A DNA stretch of 64,000 nucleotides, from contig JAJFZO010000609.1 in the NCBI GenBank assembly GCA_021397835.1, positions 6,884,001 through 6,948,000 on the forward strand, in the 5' to 3' direction. The DNA is from Moringa oleifera. Taxonomy: Eukaryota > Streptophyta > Magnoliopsida > Brassicales > Moringaceae. Shown one piece after another: positions 10,775-23,347 of the stretch (positions are counted from its first letter, which is position 1; each line of letters opens with the position of its first letter). Under the pieces are notes generated by a model. The model saw only the letters and a program-made list of their open reading frames with translations. It was not told the DNA's origin and searched no databases. Both the position numbers and the translations under genes were made by a program.

Positions 10775-11840
10775 TTAATTACCTTCGATCGTTTCCCTTA
10801 GTCTTTTCTTCCTTTTGTCTCTCCTGTTGGAATCTAGGCAAATAGACTGAACAATTATTGACAATATATGATTCTCAGTCTCACAATCTGGAACACCATA
10901 TCCATCTCCGTGTTGATAGAAGCATTGGGCTGGCCTCGCCACATTTTCTGCAGCTACATGGAAAATCTTAGAGAAGGAAGCATTGTCTCCTCTTCCTTCA
11001 TTGATGTTCTTCCATGCTTCACTAATCAAATGTTGTATGTGTTGACATGCATTTTCCTCTGACGTTCCAGTTCCCTGCATATAACATTGGATTGATTTCG
11101 AAATTTCACCCCATTTTAGCTCATCCTGAATTTGAGAAAAATGGTGAAGACGTCATCGTGATAGATAAACAACAGCAACAACAACAAAAACAAAAACTAA
11201 AATCTGTGTCATGTATTGGGTTGCATATGGATTATAGAATTCTAAAGCATACATTTGTGGTTCAAACTTATACAGTTCGAAAAGTTTTTAGGCAATTCAA
11301 GAATGAAAGTATATACAATCAGTATTTACCTTCGCGAACTTTTTCAGAACAAATCAGGGAAGTGGTTCATCACTTTGGGCAATATCTAATAAAAAAGAAA
11401 AGTTTTTACAGCAGCATGCAGTCTTTTAACTTGAGGGCATAGCTCATTTACATAAATAAGGGAAATATGGGTGCTCTCACCTTGGCACAAATTTTAAATC
11501 TTCGCCTGCACCTCATTGTAATACAGTTTCGCAAACTCAAGTAAGATAGGGCTCATGTCTTGTTTCCTCTCATAAACATCAATAAACCACCTTGCCTCCA
11601 ATCTTGGCATTCTCCAATGCAGCAGAAGTTCTAAGGCATGGCTCACTAGCATTAACAAATAGTCATCTTTGTTGGTCCGCTTCATGTATTCTCTGAGATG
11701 TTCTCTTGCAAAGTGTCATGCTTCTTCTAGGATTGTTTCACCCTTAAAAAAAAAGTATGAAGCTTCGTACAAGTTCAACATTCCCTTCATGTCCTCACTC
11801 ACACATGCTTTGAAGGTGCCATGCTCATTCTTGAAATTAT
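10775..11840 (-). pseudogene. Terpene synthase (TPS-b, monoterpene type) pseudogene
   Basis: TPS-b enzymes turn geranyl or related diphosphates into mono- or hemiterpenes, usually in plastids. Two coding blocks read on the - strand. 11481-11840 carries [50 protein letters not shown] and DVYERKQDM, all family signatures; it has an in-frame TGA (11716-11718) and TAA (11494-11496) and ends at a CAAG/GTGAGAG donor. 10775-11125 starts after an AG with DELKWGEISKSIQCYM, contains LISEAWKNIN and CFYQHGDGYGV, and ends in a family-like C-terminus with an unusual basic tail (DSNRRDKRKKR). The exons between them that should carry DDxxD and NSE/DTE are not recognisable in the roughly 350 bp available, and the N-terminal RRxW part was not found. 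Identity of the family is firm; product unknown. Confidence 0.9.
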
Positions 11841-12229
11841 TATCTCTACATTCAACAATAGACAATTTAGTTAAAGAATAATTAATGCATAAGTTTTGAG
11901 CATCTTAATTCTTCTTTATGTACAGTAAGTCATCATGCTTGGTTACCATGGGGCATATTATATCCATGTTGCCATAGCAGTCTGGATTCAAGTGCGGTGG
12001 CATGTAAATTATTATTTTTCCATGTGTATACTTGAGTTTAAATTTACCGTTCAGGCAAAAAATTAGAAACTTTTATAAACTGATGACAATTATTTCAAAA
12101 TGTATAGAGAAAAAGCCTTTTTATATGAGGACCAAAAAGAAAGTGATACCACATATCCGTTGCTCAGTGATTGAATGTAATCATAGTCCCAAACAGAAGG
12201 TTGATAATTTGCAGATCTTCTAAGAATAG
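11841..12229. other. Decayed upstream flank of the terpene synthase relic
   Basis: The first few dozen bases may hold the degenerate preceding part of the terpene synthase exon (- strand). Beyond about 11900 no coding similarity was seen. Confidence 0.35.
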
Positions 12230-12391
12230 GTTGACTGGAACTTTGGGTGGCTGCCAGCAGCATTGCTTGATGATCTCGGTGAGAGGCTGTTGAGTGCCTG
12301 TGTGATGAAGGGATTGACAGGAAATGTAGAAAACAGGTTAAGAGCCATAGATCAGGACCTAACTAAGGATATGATCTTTGGAAGGAATTAG
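12230..12391 (+). other. Coding-like segment, unrecognised
   Basis: It follows an AG (12228-12229) and stays open for 53 codons to TAG, starting VDWNFGWLPAALLDDL and ending DQDLTKDMIFGRN. Amino-acid composition and base composition look more like an exon than the AT-rich surroundings. I do not recognise the family. A second open stretch follows at 12591-12827 (frame containing KALMAVHDFDNSWF), also unrecognised. They may be the 3' exons of a broken gene or part of a transposon. Confidence 0.3.
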
Positions 12392-12827
12392 TGTGTGATA
12401 TATCTCAAAAATCCATGCCTCTTTATATGATGTATAATGCACAGCCTGTAATGTCTATAACAGACAACATCTTACTGTATCCATTGTGAAGCTGAGAAAG
12501 TTAATTGGTGTACTACAAGAACCAGAAAATCTGATAGATGCTTTTTCTCATTAAGAAATTTCAGCTGTACCCGAGGAACTTAATTGTAAAGGAAATTACC
12601 AGGCAAGAGAAACACGTATATCTAGCTCCTTCAATCCCCTGAAGAAGACAAATAGGGTAAAGATATATAGAAAGGCACTGATGGCGGTGCATGACTTTGA
12701 CAATTCGTGGTTCTCCTCTCACACGTTGGAAGAGAGTTCATTTTCATCAATAATTGAGGCTATGGAATTCTTTCCCTTAGTACACACAAGTGGCTTTACA
12801 ATTACTTGTTGGGTGAAATATAAGTAA

Positions 12828-13155
12828 TTTATCAAACTTAAATTTGGACTACTAATTTGTGGATAAAGCAATAAAAGAATAATAATGGAAGTATTTGCTC
12901 TACACTGAGAGTGTTGGGATTAGGTACAAGCTGTAGGTTTTTGGACAAGATTTTGTTGCTACCTGTGGTTACAATTTCTACTTTGTATTTCCAAATTACA
13001 AATATAATTTTCTTTTCATTTATCCTTAAAGAGAAAGTTAGAGGGGCGAGAAAAAGATCATATCCGGTTTTAAAGTGAAATTTAGCTCTTCTTTTGTTTT
13101 AGTTTTATCAGAGCACACAAAGCTGGAAGAAAAGCTCACCTTTTTTGTATCAGTG

Positions 13156-13191
<36 letters not shown>

Positions 13192-15499
13192 TATAGAACG
13201 AAAATCCATAATTACAGCAAATGAGACCCAATTATAATTGAAGAAAACTGTAACTACAATCATTAAGAATAAGGTCAGACTTTTAAGATTGCAATTTTAT
13301 TTCTCGATCCGCCTTCCCAAGTTTGGGATACCGTCACATAGAGCTTTTGAGAAAGGGCTTGTAAGGATGTCAGCATTGATCCACAGAATAAATATGGATA
13401 ACACAGAGAAGATGTTTGCATACTTTCATCAATTAAACGGTCCATTAAAATCAATCATTTAAATAATATAATTTAAAAAATAAAATTAAGTTTTATATTA
13501 TATGATAAACAAAGCAAAATGAAATTGCGTTAATTTTTTAAAAATAAAATCGATAAAAAGATAATAAATATCCATTGCCTTCTATTCTTCTTAAAACACA
13601 ATGTTCACAAAAAAAATTATATCTAACCATTAGATGATGTTAGAGGTGCCCTTTTTAAAAAGAGATTTTCTACCCTGTAGATGCACTTATTCATATCAAC
13701 CTCTCAGAGTAAGCACTCCGGCAACTCGATCTCGAAACGTAACTGATTATGCTCTCTCGACCTACACTCCTCTTCTCGTCGCTCCTTTAAAGTTCTACGT
13801 TCCTCCTCTACACACCCCTCCATAGATTTACACTCTAACTTTATGCGTTCTTCCATAATTTTTATGTGAGAGCGTATATCCTACATAACTACATCGTTAT
13901 TGATTTTTAGATACAATTTGAGAATTATTCACGTGTTTTACATGTGCATTAAAATAAATTATTTTTAATAATTTTTTGTTTGTCTTAAATAATTTGAAAA
14001 TGTGATATTTATGTATAGCATATGGTAGTTCATTATTTCATTTATTTTATGAAAATTTTGTGTAATATTTTCATTATTTTTCGGGTACATACTAATAAAT
14101 GGATATGAGTGTGTTTTGATAAAAAAAAAAGTTACCAACTTATATTTATATAAGTTATGTATTAATAAAATTATGGAGATATGTTACCAAAAATAAAATA
14201 AAAAATGATCTACCATGCACTTCACGCATAAATATACATTTTTGAAAGATCTATAATGCGTTTTTACGTTGATTTACTTCACAGTTCAATCAACGTGCAT
14301 AAGTTGTCAAATAAGTCATGTACTACAAATCATTGTACTTCGATACTTGTTTGAAATTATATGATATTGATTTTAATTATAAAAACTATTTTGATAAGTC
14401 GTTAAAGTGTTTTAAATTTCAAGAGATTTTTTTATTATAATTAATTTAGAACTAAGGGAAAGAAACATGAATAGATCAAAATGTCAATAGATGGATTACA
14501 TGTTGATAAATAAATGAACTTTTAAATTAAGATTTCTTAAATGGAATTAAACAATTTATTCAATTTACTTGTAATCATCGAGAGTTCACGAACGAAGATA
14601 CGATAAGGTGTCCATATAACCATACAAAGTATCAAAAATCGTTCTTACGCTAATGTTGAAATAGTTAGATATTATTTGATAGAATATGATTTTTACTCGT
14701 ATAATATTAGAAAAAGGTTTGCCACTGTGTCATGAATTTTTTAATTCATACCAAATAATAATAAAAGATGCAACTAGTCTAAAATTTAATCAAAATCACT
14801 TAGAGGAATCCCTAAACCTCGATACAAAATGGTTTTATAAGATGTTGAATGATGTAAATCAATAGCACTAAGGGATGGGTGTCAAAATCATTTCCAATTG
14901 TATGTTGTCGTTCAAATGTTGAGCATAAAGTCTGAACAACATATTTTTGAAAAGCAATATGATGATCTTTGTTAGTTAATGAAAGAGATGACGCCAATTA
15001 ATAATGTCATGATCGAGAACATTTGCAACACAAAAAAATTAGTGCAAGATATGGGGTTACTATTCTCCTCTTAATCAACAATTATATAGATATATGCATG
15101 AGATGCCACTACTAAAAATATGAGATGGCAAGCTAAACATGAGATTAAAGATGGTATGATGTGTAATTGCTTGTACTCTCCCATTGGAATATGTTATCAT
15201 TCGTAGTTGAAAGTCGAAATGTAAGATTAGGTTTAAGCACTGATGTTTAATCAATCAAGGTAATAATATTCTTTATGGCCAGTAATAATCACATCATAAA
15301 ATTTGCCACCTTGGATGAGTATAAAAAAGAAGTATATGTTATTAACTATCATAGTTCTTAGTTCAATAAATCTGAGAAATAAGTTCGATGCCTATTTACA
15401 GCCTTTAATGGCAAAATTGCAAATGCTTGACTTAATTAAAAATAAAGATATACAGATGGTGTCATCCTTATATAGTCATATCACTTTTTTGAGATAATG
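12828..15499. other. Intergenic, AT-rich, no gene recognised
   Basis: Contains a TA dinucleotide repeat (13161-13186) and a pyrimidine-rich patch near 13660-13850. Short open frames here lack any family signature and look like chance. Confidence 0.4.
13161..13186. repeat. (TA)13 microsatellite
   Basis: Uninterrupted TA run seen directly, followed by CACACA. Confidence 0.95.
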
Positions 15500-16990
15500 C
15501 AGTTAGATTGTCTTAACAAATAATTGACTCTCAGCTTGTTTGATCATGGTCATTTGTAACATAGTCTCAACTCATTAGGAGGCTAAGAGATATCTTACTC
15601 TCGTTATATGAGAGAGACAAATCTCATCTTGCTTACACACATTCCTTCGTATGATTTATAGCCTATCTAACTATTATCTTTATAATTACATGTGATAGGC
15701 TAACCTTTGACAACATCAAGGCATACTAATCCACATGTAGGAAATTATGGTAAGCTCAAGTCAAAGACTATACTTTTATAGTTGTGATAAGCATTACTAA
15801 TGACAATTATATGACAATCCTTATAGTATTCCTATGGCAGGTCAGTCTAATACAATGTTCTCCCACATGTGTCCATGTGATTAACTTAATATCTCACATT
15901 CATGGCCCATGGAATTTGATCATCAGTTAATCCACATGCTAGTCTAATTGATCATTAATGTTCCATTTTTAATGACTATTAATTATGGGCTGTTTAGAAT
16001 GATCATATCCATACCAATAATAGAGTTTCATAATCAAATCCTGCACTTGATGTTTTATTAAAGGATATAAAATATTTAAGGTACAACTACTCAAATTTAA
16101 TCATCAATCAATTATGAACTCAATGAAGAACTTTCTATAATTAATTAACATCATAATAAGTCACATATGCTCTTACTTGCACCAAGACTAGTCATTCATG
16201 CATTTAAGGCCTAGTGCTTTATAATGATACTCATGTTTAACTTTTGGGAAAGGCTTAGTCAAAGGATTACTAATGTCAAATCCAATGAAACTTTGCATAT
16301 TTTCACATAATCCCTTTCAATAAAGTTTCATATGATGTGATATTGCTTGAGTGTATGTTTGGTCTTCTAGTGATATCTAGGTTTGCTAATGAAAGATATA
16401 GCTCCATTGGTGACATAGTAAAGGTCTAATACATTCAAACTATAGGACTCATACTTGGTTCATTCATGAACTTTCAAATCCATATTGCTTCTTTTGATGC
16501 TTCTAAAGCAACAATATACTTAACTTCTGTTGTAAAATCAACAACTATGTCTTGCTTGGAGATCTTCCAGCACATTACTCCGCCATTTAGGCTAAAGACG
16601 AACCTTAATTATGATACGAAATCATCTTTATCTATTTGAAAGCTAACATCAGTGCAACCATTTACAATAAGCTACATCTCAACACCATAAACCAAGAATA
16701 AATTCTTAGTCCTCCTCAAGTACTTAAAAATATTCTTTACTACATCCTAATGACTTTCTCCTAGATTTTACTGGTACCTACTTGTCAAGCTTAAGGTGCA
16801 TTAAACATCAAGACGAGTATACAACATGATGTACTTCATAGATCTTATAGTGGATGCAGATGGAACTTTACTCATGCGATCTTACTCATCTTGTGTCGAA
16901 GGACACTGAAACTTATTGAGACTTATGTGTGACATAGGAAGAAAACCTTTCTTGGACTCTTTTTTAGAAGAGTATGTTGAGGTCTTTTGG
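15500..16990 (-). mobile_element. Truncated Ty1/copia element, reverse transcriptase end, RNase H and 3' flank
   Basis: The - strand from about 16990 down to 16230 reads as the end of a copia pol gene with many stops. Landmarks in order are SKKGFLPMSH, IRSMKYIMLYTRLDV, LTSRYQ, FKYLRRTKNLFLVYG, NGCTDVSFQIDKDD, FVFSLNGGVMCWKISKQD, TTEVKYIVALEASKEAIW and an LT/KPFP-like end. Below 16230 the sequence changes to non-coding DNA of the kind that follows pol (a degenerate CAAGTGGGAG-like purine tract near 16170, then LTR-like sequence to about 15500). The element is cut off at about 16990, so gag, protease and integrase are missing. It belongs to a different copia family from the one at 2344-7035. 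Confidence 0.82.
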
Positions 16991-16999
16991 GAAGTAAGA

Positions 17000-17324
17000 A
17001 AAGATGCGAAGGCTAAAGTGCTAAGAATATCTCAACATTGAGTAACTTCAACCTCTCAAGCCACTCCAATTGCACTAAAGCTAATGAAGAGCCTGATGTT
17101 TATTTCTCCAAATTAATGAGTTATATTCTCAATGAATTGAATAAGGAGAACTCAGAGACTAGGGAGAAATCTACTTGAGAACTTTTGTAATTTTCTTTTA
17201 AATTTTTGTCTCATGTACTTCTCTTGCATTAACTTTAATTATAAATGAAATGATTGTTCTTTCATCTTTCACTTAGTTCTTTATTACATCAATTGTCTTA
17301 ACTCTTAAGTTATCTTCTCAAACT
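17000..17324. other. Possible 3' end of a transposon reading frame
   Basis: Weakly coding-like on the + strand (frame with NKENSETREKST near 17140-17180), then AT-rich sequence with TTTTGTCTCATGTAC. The copia similarity stops just before it. Family not recognised. Confidence 0.3.
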
Positions 17325-17740
17325 AGGCAGACTTTTCCACATTTGGGGAAACTATCCTTTAGAAAGAATGATTGTAAGGAAACCCCTATAAGCAACTAGA
17401 TGAATGAATAATTCCCTTTATAGTTAAAGATTTTGACATTTAATATCTATTAAGAACAGTTTTCTATGACCTCCTTAGGAAGACTTTGGCATACTCTTCC
17501 ATATTTATGAAAAGTGTTATTTTAAAAAGGTTTGAATATGGGGACACTTTTATGAATAGATGAGTGAATAATCCACCTTAAGGTTTCTCATTAAAGATTT
17601 TAATATCCTAATACCCACTCTGCATCATTAGAAAGACTCTTTAAGACCTACCTTGGAAGATTGTTGAAGAAATTTTCATATTTAGGAAAAGTGCCATTTT
17701 AAAAGGTTGAGTGCAGGGAGACCCTTCAAACTTTATATTA
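17325..17740. repeat. Degenerate tandem repeat, about 2.5 units of 160-180 bp
   Basis: Corresponding words recur in order: CACATTTGGGGAAACTATC (near 17338), CCATATTTATGAAAAGTG (near 17500) and CATATTTAGGAAAAGTGCC (near 17679). After the first two come TAAAGATTTTGACATTTAAT and TAAAGATTTTAATATCCTAAT, and TTAGGAAGACT and TTGGAAGATTG close the units. Tat-lineage gypsy elements often carry tandem repeats near their 3' LTR, so this may be a piece of one. Confidence 0.6.
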
Positions 17741-18261
17741 ACTTTCCCTCACTCTTCCTCAAGCTCTTCCAAGCTTGTAATATGATTCACGCCTTTAAAG
17801 CAAACTCAAAATCTCAAGATAAAAAAAATAAAAATGAAAAAATGATAAGCTCCTAAGAAGAGCTTAGGGGTAACTTGAGAAGACTTCCAATGAGAGTCAT
17901 CCTAAATCCATGTGACTTAACCAAGTTCATTTAAGCTTCCTTATTATTGGGTTTAAAGAAACTTCTTTATCAACAAACCTCATCAAGTATTCTTTAAAGT
18001 TTACCTAAAAGTGATCTTGCTATTCTTGATGTTGCATGGTAACATGGTACCCCTCATGCCCTTTTTTTAATAGGGGCAAAATTGGGTATAAAAAATTCTT
18101 GAATCCTTTGATATGTAAGATTTTTACAGTTGCATAGAATGCATTAAAGGAAAATTTATTAGGAAATATAATTTGAAATGGTGGTAAGTTATTTAACAAA
18201 TATATTTTAGAATTAATTTTCATGAATATAAATTGATAAGTGTCTAAAAAAATAGGTAACT

Positions 18262-20565
18262 AGTGTTAGAATATTGTATTGCTATGGGAAAGAATCATAT
18301 AGGTAATATTTTCATACCTTTAGATACATATCGTGGTTAGAACTTATGGAAACCGTGGACACCCAATTTGCAGCAATACTGCAATGCTGCCAATTCTATA
18401 ATGATGTGATGTTACTTATTGCTGCATTAAATGGAGGCTTGACCAAGGTCTATAACTATCCACCTTGACAAAAAGCTTAGACGGATTTTTGGAGAGGAAG
18501 TGTGAAGGAGAGAATGATAAGAAATTTTAAGAGTCTAGAGAATATTTAGAGAAAATTATAAAAAGGGGAAATAGTAGTGTAAAAAAAATTTTAAGATATT
18601 TTCTTTGGTAAGGAGAGATTTGGAGGAGAAATTTTCAAATATTACTTACTTTTTAAAGAACAAGGTAACCTTTTTTTGTAATTTTATAAGTACTTTTTTC
18701 CCTTTATTTTTGTTTATTTATGAATATTTTCTTTCATTTATTTACTTAATTCTTATTGTATATGTGTGTATATATATATATATCTAGCTATTTATTTATT
18801 TATTTCTCTTGCACACATGTATCCTTTTACTTATCTTCATGTTATTCTCACTTGTATTTTTATTTATCTTATATATTGATGTATTTCTATTTACACATAC
18901 ATAATTTTTTATATACTTTTATATTGAATACAGAAAAAGTTAAGTAAAAAATGGATAGTGTGTGAATGTAATGAGTAAAAAAATATAATTTAATGAAAAA
19001 TAGATAGGATGTGATTTACATAAATTTTATAAAAAAATGAAGAAAGAGTGGTTAGATAGTAGTATATGCTTTCATATTGAATACATAAAATTTGCTTGAA
19101 GGACCAAGAAAAATGATAATAAAAAAAAGATAGGTATCTTTAAGATATTAAGGTCGTTTAAAATAATAAATTTAGAATATTCATAATCTAAAATTATTAG
19201 GTAAATTAAGTTTTATTTTTATTTTTTACTCAATTTTAACTATATTTTCAAAAAAAAATCGCTTTGATGTTATTTTAATTTTTTTTAAAAAATAAAAAAA
19301 TACTTTAAATTTTTGAGAGCATAAAATCATTCAAGAGAATTATTTTTTCAAAATTATTTTAAAAATAATAATATATGTTTTGAAGATTAGGAGAAAGATT
19401 TTCATATTTCTTAATGTAAGAATTATTTTTCTTAAAAGCAAAAATAAATAAAAATTTATGTTTTCAGTTTTTGAAGGATATAAAAAATTCTCAAGAGAGA
19501 TGTTTCTATATTTTAATATAAAAAACTACTTAGTATTTTAAAAAATATAAAAAAAATCTTAAGAGAAAGATTTTTATATTTTCTAATAACAAAAAGATTA
19601 TTCTAAAATATAAGTATTCAAGTTTCGAGAAGTATGAAAAATCTCAAGAGAGTAGTTTTTATATTTTTAATATAAAATTAATTTTTAAAATATTTATTTG
19701 ATATTTCTGAAAAATATAAAAAAAATTCAAGAGAGATTTTCATATTCTCTAATATAAAATTTATTTAATATTTTTTTGAGAAATGTAAAAAGATTTCAAG
19801 AGAGATTTTCATATTTAAAAATATTATTTATAAAAAATGTAAGAGAAAAATCTTTGTATTTTCTAAAATATTTTGTGTATATGACCCTCAATTCATTTTT
19901 ATTTTCAATTAATTGAATTATAAAAGTTGAATCTAAGGTTTACATTTAAATATAAAATATTAATTATTTGTTTGCGTTAAGATAATGAGATTTTAAAATT
20001 ATTTACATGTTCTACATAATATGGCTATGGATGTGCATCAAAATGTCATTGAATTCACATGAATCACAAAAAAAATATATTTTTTAAAGAATAGGAGGTT
20101 GAACAAGAGCGAAACCTCTATATCTTCTTTTATAAAATGATTTCAAGAATTAAAGGTAAAACAAGAGTTAAACCTTTATATTCTTTAAAATATTAAAATT
20201 TTATTTGTTTTCATATCATATACATTTCTTTTCAGACATATTTTTGGCAACCAGTTTTAAAAATCAAATGAATTGAAAAATTGAAAAGTAATTATGATCA
20301 ATTGGTACCAATTTTTAGGCGTTGTGGGATGCTGATCCTTTCCTCGTGACTCTCGAACTTGAAAGACCAATGTTGCCTTATTTATTTATTTATTTATTTT
20401 GAAAACAAATAAATTTTGGTGTCCAATCACACTATAAAAAGGATTTTTAGTAACTCTCTTTATTTTTATTTTTTAAAATCTTTTCAAAAGAAAATCATCG
20501 AAAATATTATATTTTTTTAAGCCACTTCAAGAATTCAACTCTAAGGGAAGATAATTCATGATAGC
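18262..20565 (+). repeat. Probable 5' LTR of the Tat-type gypsy element
   Basis: The right end is supported. The GGCGTTGTGGGATGCTGATCC block at 20316 and the CCAATCACACTATAAAAAGG block are typical of Tat-lineage LTR ends, and a primer-binding site follows at 20567. The left end is a guess at TGTTAGAATATTG (18262). A TATAAAAAGG box at 18556 would fit an LTR promoter. I could not find the matching 3' LTR, so length is unproven. Confidence 0.5.
19320..19880. repeat. Degenerate minisatellite built on an AAGAGAGATTTTTATATTTTCT-like word
   Basis: At least seven diverged copies of CAAGAGAGATTTTyATATTTT followed by TAATATAAAA occur at uneven spacing of about 60-85 bp (near 19330, 19391, 19491, 19558, 19642, 19727, 19795). 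It lies inside the probable LTR. Confidence 0.65.
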
Positions 20566-20566
20566 T

Positions 20567-20580
20567 TGGCGACTCCACTA
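20567..20580 (+). other. Gypsy primer-binding site
   Basis: TGGCGACTCCACTA matches the TGGCGACTCCACTGGGG primer site common in Tat/Ogre-type gypsy elements. It sits directly after the LTR-end block and before gag. Confidence 0.75.
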
Positions 20581-20739
20581 GAGACATTTAGTGAGTTGGG
20601 CCAAAATTTATTATGGATTACTTTTTAGTTTTGAAAATTTAAATTTAATCTTAGTTCCCTCTTATTTCACATTTGTTGCATTTATTATGAAACTCGCTCA
20701 AAAACAAAAGCTAACATGGAAGACTAGTAAGCTAGGACA

Positions 20740-21600
20740 GAGAGATTAGAGAACATGCAAAGAACCAAACATGAAATGCTAAGAAATCACCAAGAGGCAC
20801 AAGAGAAGGTGGCACATAATCAAGAAGAGATGCAGTCCAAATTCCTCCAAATGATAAAGATGATGCAATTAATAGTTAAGCAAAAAAAGAGTTGTTGCAG
20901 AACAAGGGGCTCCTGAAAATATACATGCCGAAGGAAAATGAAACCTTTATAACCCACCAAAGAAATCCTTCACTTGATTACCCCACCAAAATTTACCCCT
21001 GTTCATGAACCTAGGTGCGATGCACACACTAACATGCCAAAAGCGAGGAAACCAATTTGTGTGATTAACGTGAATGACCCAACAAAAATAAAGAAATTAA
21101 GGACTAAAAATGTCAACAATAAGGAATTATTGCAAAAGTATGAAATGTTGGCAAAAAAAAGTGAAAAATTTTGAGGAGGCTTGTAAATTTCAAAGGCTAG
21201 ATATTTCGGACTCAGCTTAGTGCCTGGACTAGTATTACTGCCAAAGTTCAAAGCTCTTGAATTCGACAAATTCGATGGAACTAAATGCCCACGCATGCAC
21301 ATTTGCATGTACTTACATAAGATGCATGGATATGGGGGCAATCAGAAGCTACTTATACATTACTTCCAATACAGCTTGAAAGAACAAATGCTAAATTGGT
21401 ACACTAACTTAGAAGCCTCTAAAATTCAATCTTTGAAAGATCTAGCCACTGCTTTCATGGCTCACTACCAACACATGATGGAGCTTGCACCAAATCGAGT
21501 TACTTTACAAAATATGTGCAAGAAAAATGATGAATCCTTCAAAGAATATGCTCGAGGGTGGCTTGAAGTTGCAACAAGAGTACATATGACTTTGTTCTAA
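20740..21600 (+). pseudogene. Gypsy gag fragment
   Basis: A charged helical stretch (ENMQRTKHEML, QEEMQSKFLQM) begins near 20750 and is followed by a broken linker. An intact block at 21220-21600 contains LEFDKFDGTKCPRMHI, LIHYFQYSLKEQMLNWY, LATAFMAHYQHM and SFKEYARGW, the standard retrotransposon gag domain of gypsy elements. The downstream frame is broken by a stop at 21598-21600. Confidence 0.88.
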
Positions 21601-22759
21601 GATGAGTTTTCAAAATTATTTATCAGTACTCTAAAGCCTTCATTCTACGAGAAGTTTCATGGTCTGTCAAGTAAAAAATTTGTCAAGATAGTTAGGCAAT
21701 GGGAAATTTTTAGAATGCCTATAGATTTGGATGGTTGGAGGATCCAAGCAATGCAAAGAAAGCTACAATGGGAAAGAAAAAAAAAAAAAGAGAACAAACC
21801 ATATTCCATAACAGACTTTTTATCAACCTTCATTTTTCAACTCGCGACCTCATCTATACCAATTTTCAAGGACTCTTTACCCTACAACCTGTTATTTGGC
21901 CACAAACATCATTAGTACAGTACCAAGGCCAGCAATACCGCAACGACCATTGGCATTACTACATCTTGTTGTTCCTCAAAACCTTAACTAACCTAATCCC
22001 TAATAAGTAAGACCTTAAAATCAACGTTCGAGGGTCCCCATAAGATCGATCCTCACGACATATGCAAAGTTGTATCCCCATTTACTAGAAGAAAGATTAG
22101 TAGCCCCAACATTTTTGAAATCGATACAACCTTCATATCCTAAGTGGTATGACCTAGAGGTGACTTGTGCTTACAAAGTGGAGCAAGTGGGCACAATATA
22201 GATAGTTACACAGCATTTAAGTACAAGGTCCAATCTTTAGTTAATTATGGGGCCTTGAGGTTCGATACAAATCTCAGCCCCAATATGGCTAATAATCCAC
22301 TGCTAACGCATGGATAACTGATAGTTAACATGTTAGAAACTGTAAAAAAAGGACCATTAATAGCCCTAGTTGAAAAATTGAAGCCATTAGTGATAGCATG
22401 CTCACTTAAGATGACAAATCCTTAAGTAAATATAAGAATTCTATTGGCAAGCATTTAGCCAAAAGTAGTTATCAAGATATCAATACCTTTTTCATACAAT
22501 AATATAGATATTGTTCCTTAGAATTATCTTGTCCAGATTTTAAAAAAAAATAGAGAGAATGTGATGTAGCAAACATGGTAGGGCCGAGCCATATTACTCG
22601 AAGTGAGAGGCGTTATAACCCAACAAAACCTAAATAAAAACAAGTTGTAACCCACTCAAGTGAGAAAAAGAAAGAAAAAGAAGTTGTTAAAAAACATTTG
22701 TCACTGAAGATAAGGCTCTAGAGATAAGGCTCTAGAGTTTTTAAAATTTATCAAACATA

Positions 22760-23347
22760 ATGAATACAATGCGATTGAACAATTACAAAAAAAAAATGCT
22801 AGCAAAGATCTCATTGTTATCACTCTTACTATGTTTAGAGTCTCATCGTGAGTCCCTAATGAAGGTGTTAAAGAATGCCTATGTGCCCCATGAAATATTG
22901 TTAGAAAAAATGGGTGACTTTGTAGCAAACTTGATGACTCATAATTTTGTCATGTTCAGTGATGATGGAATTCCAATGGATGAAAGAGGTACTACCAAGG
23001 CCTTACACATATCGACTGAGTGTAAGGGATATACCATCTCCAAGATCTTAATAAATAATAGGTCCTCATTGAATATAATGCCCTTATTAACTCTGAGGAG
23101 GCTTCCTTTGGATATGTCATACATGAGTCAGAGCACAATAACTGTACGAACATTTGACGGCTTAAAAAGGGAAGTGACTAGGGTTATGGAAAGTACCAAT
23201 GAGGATAAGTCCATACAATTACAACATCAAATTCTAAATGATGGACATTATTACCTTTTTCAACTGCTTGCTTGGCCGACCTTGGATTCATATGGCAGGG
23301 GCTATACCTTTGACCCTACATCAGCAAGTCAAAATGATTGTGAATAA
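22760..23347 (+). pseudogene. Gypsy aspartic protease fragment
   Basis: The frame carries NFVMFSDDGIPMDERGTT and KALHISTECKGYTISK, then ILINNRSSLNIMPL where the family has ILIDNGSSLNIMPL. The catalytic Asp is Asn (codon 23054-23056) and the following Gly is Arg, so the enzyme would be dead even where the frame is open. Confidence 0.88.

Noticed and set aside
11047..11442. Plus-strand open frame of 131 codons with a Gln-rich stretch
   Set aside because: It overlaps the antisense of the terpene synthase relic. The Gln run comes from a CAA repeat in intron-like sequence.
18756..18947. Tyr/Phe-rich membrane-like frame
   Set aside because: Low-complexity translation of TTTAT and TATA repeats inside the probable LTR.
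21003..21341. Minus-strand open frame of 112 codons
   Set aside because: It is the complement of gypsy gag, and the + strand shows the real family motifs.
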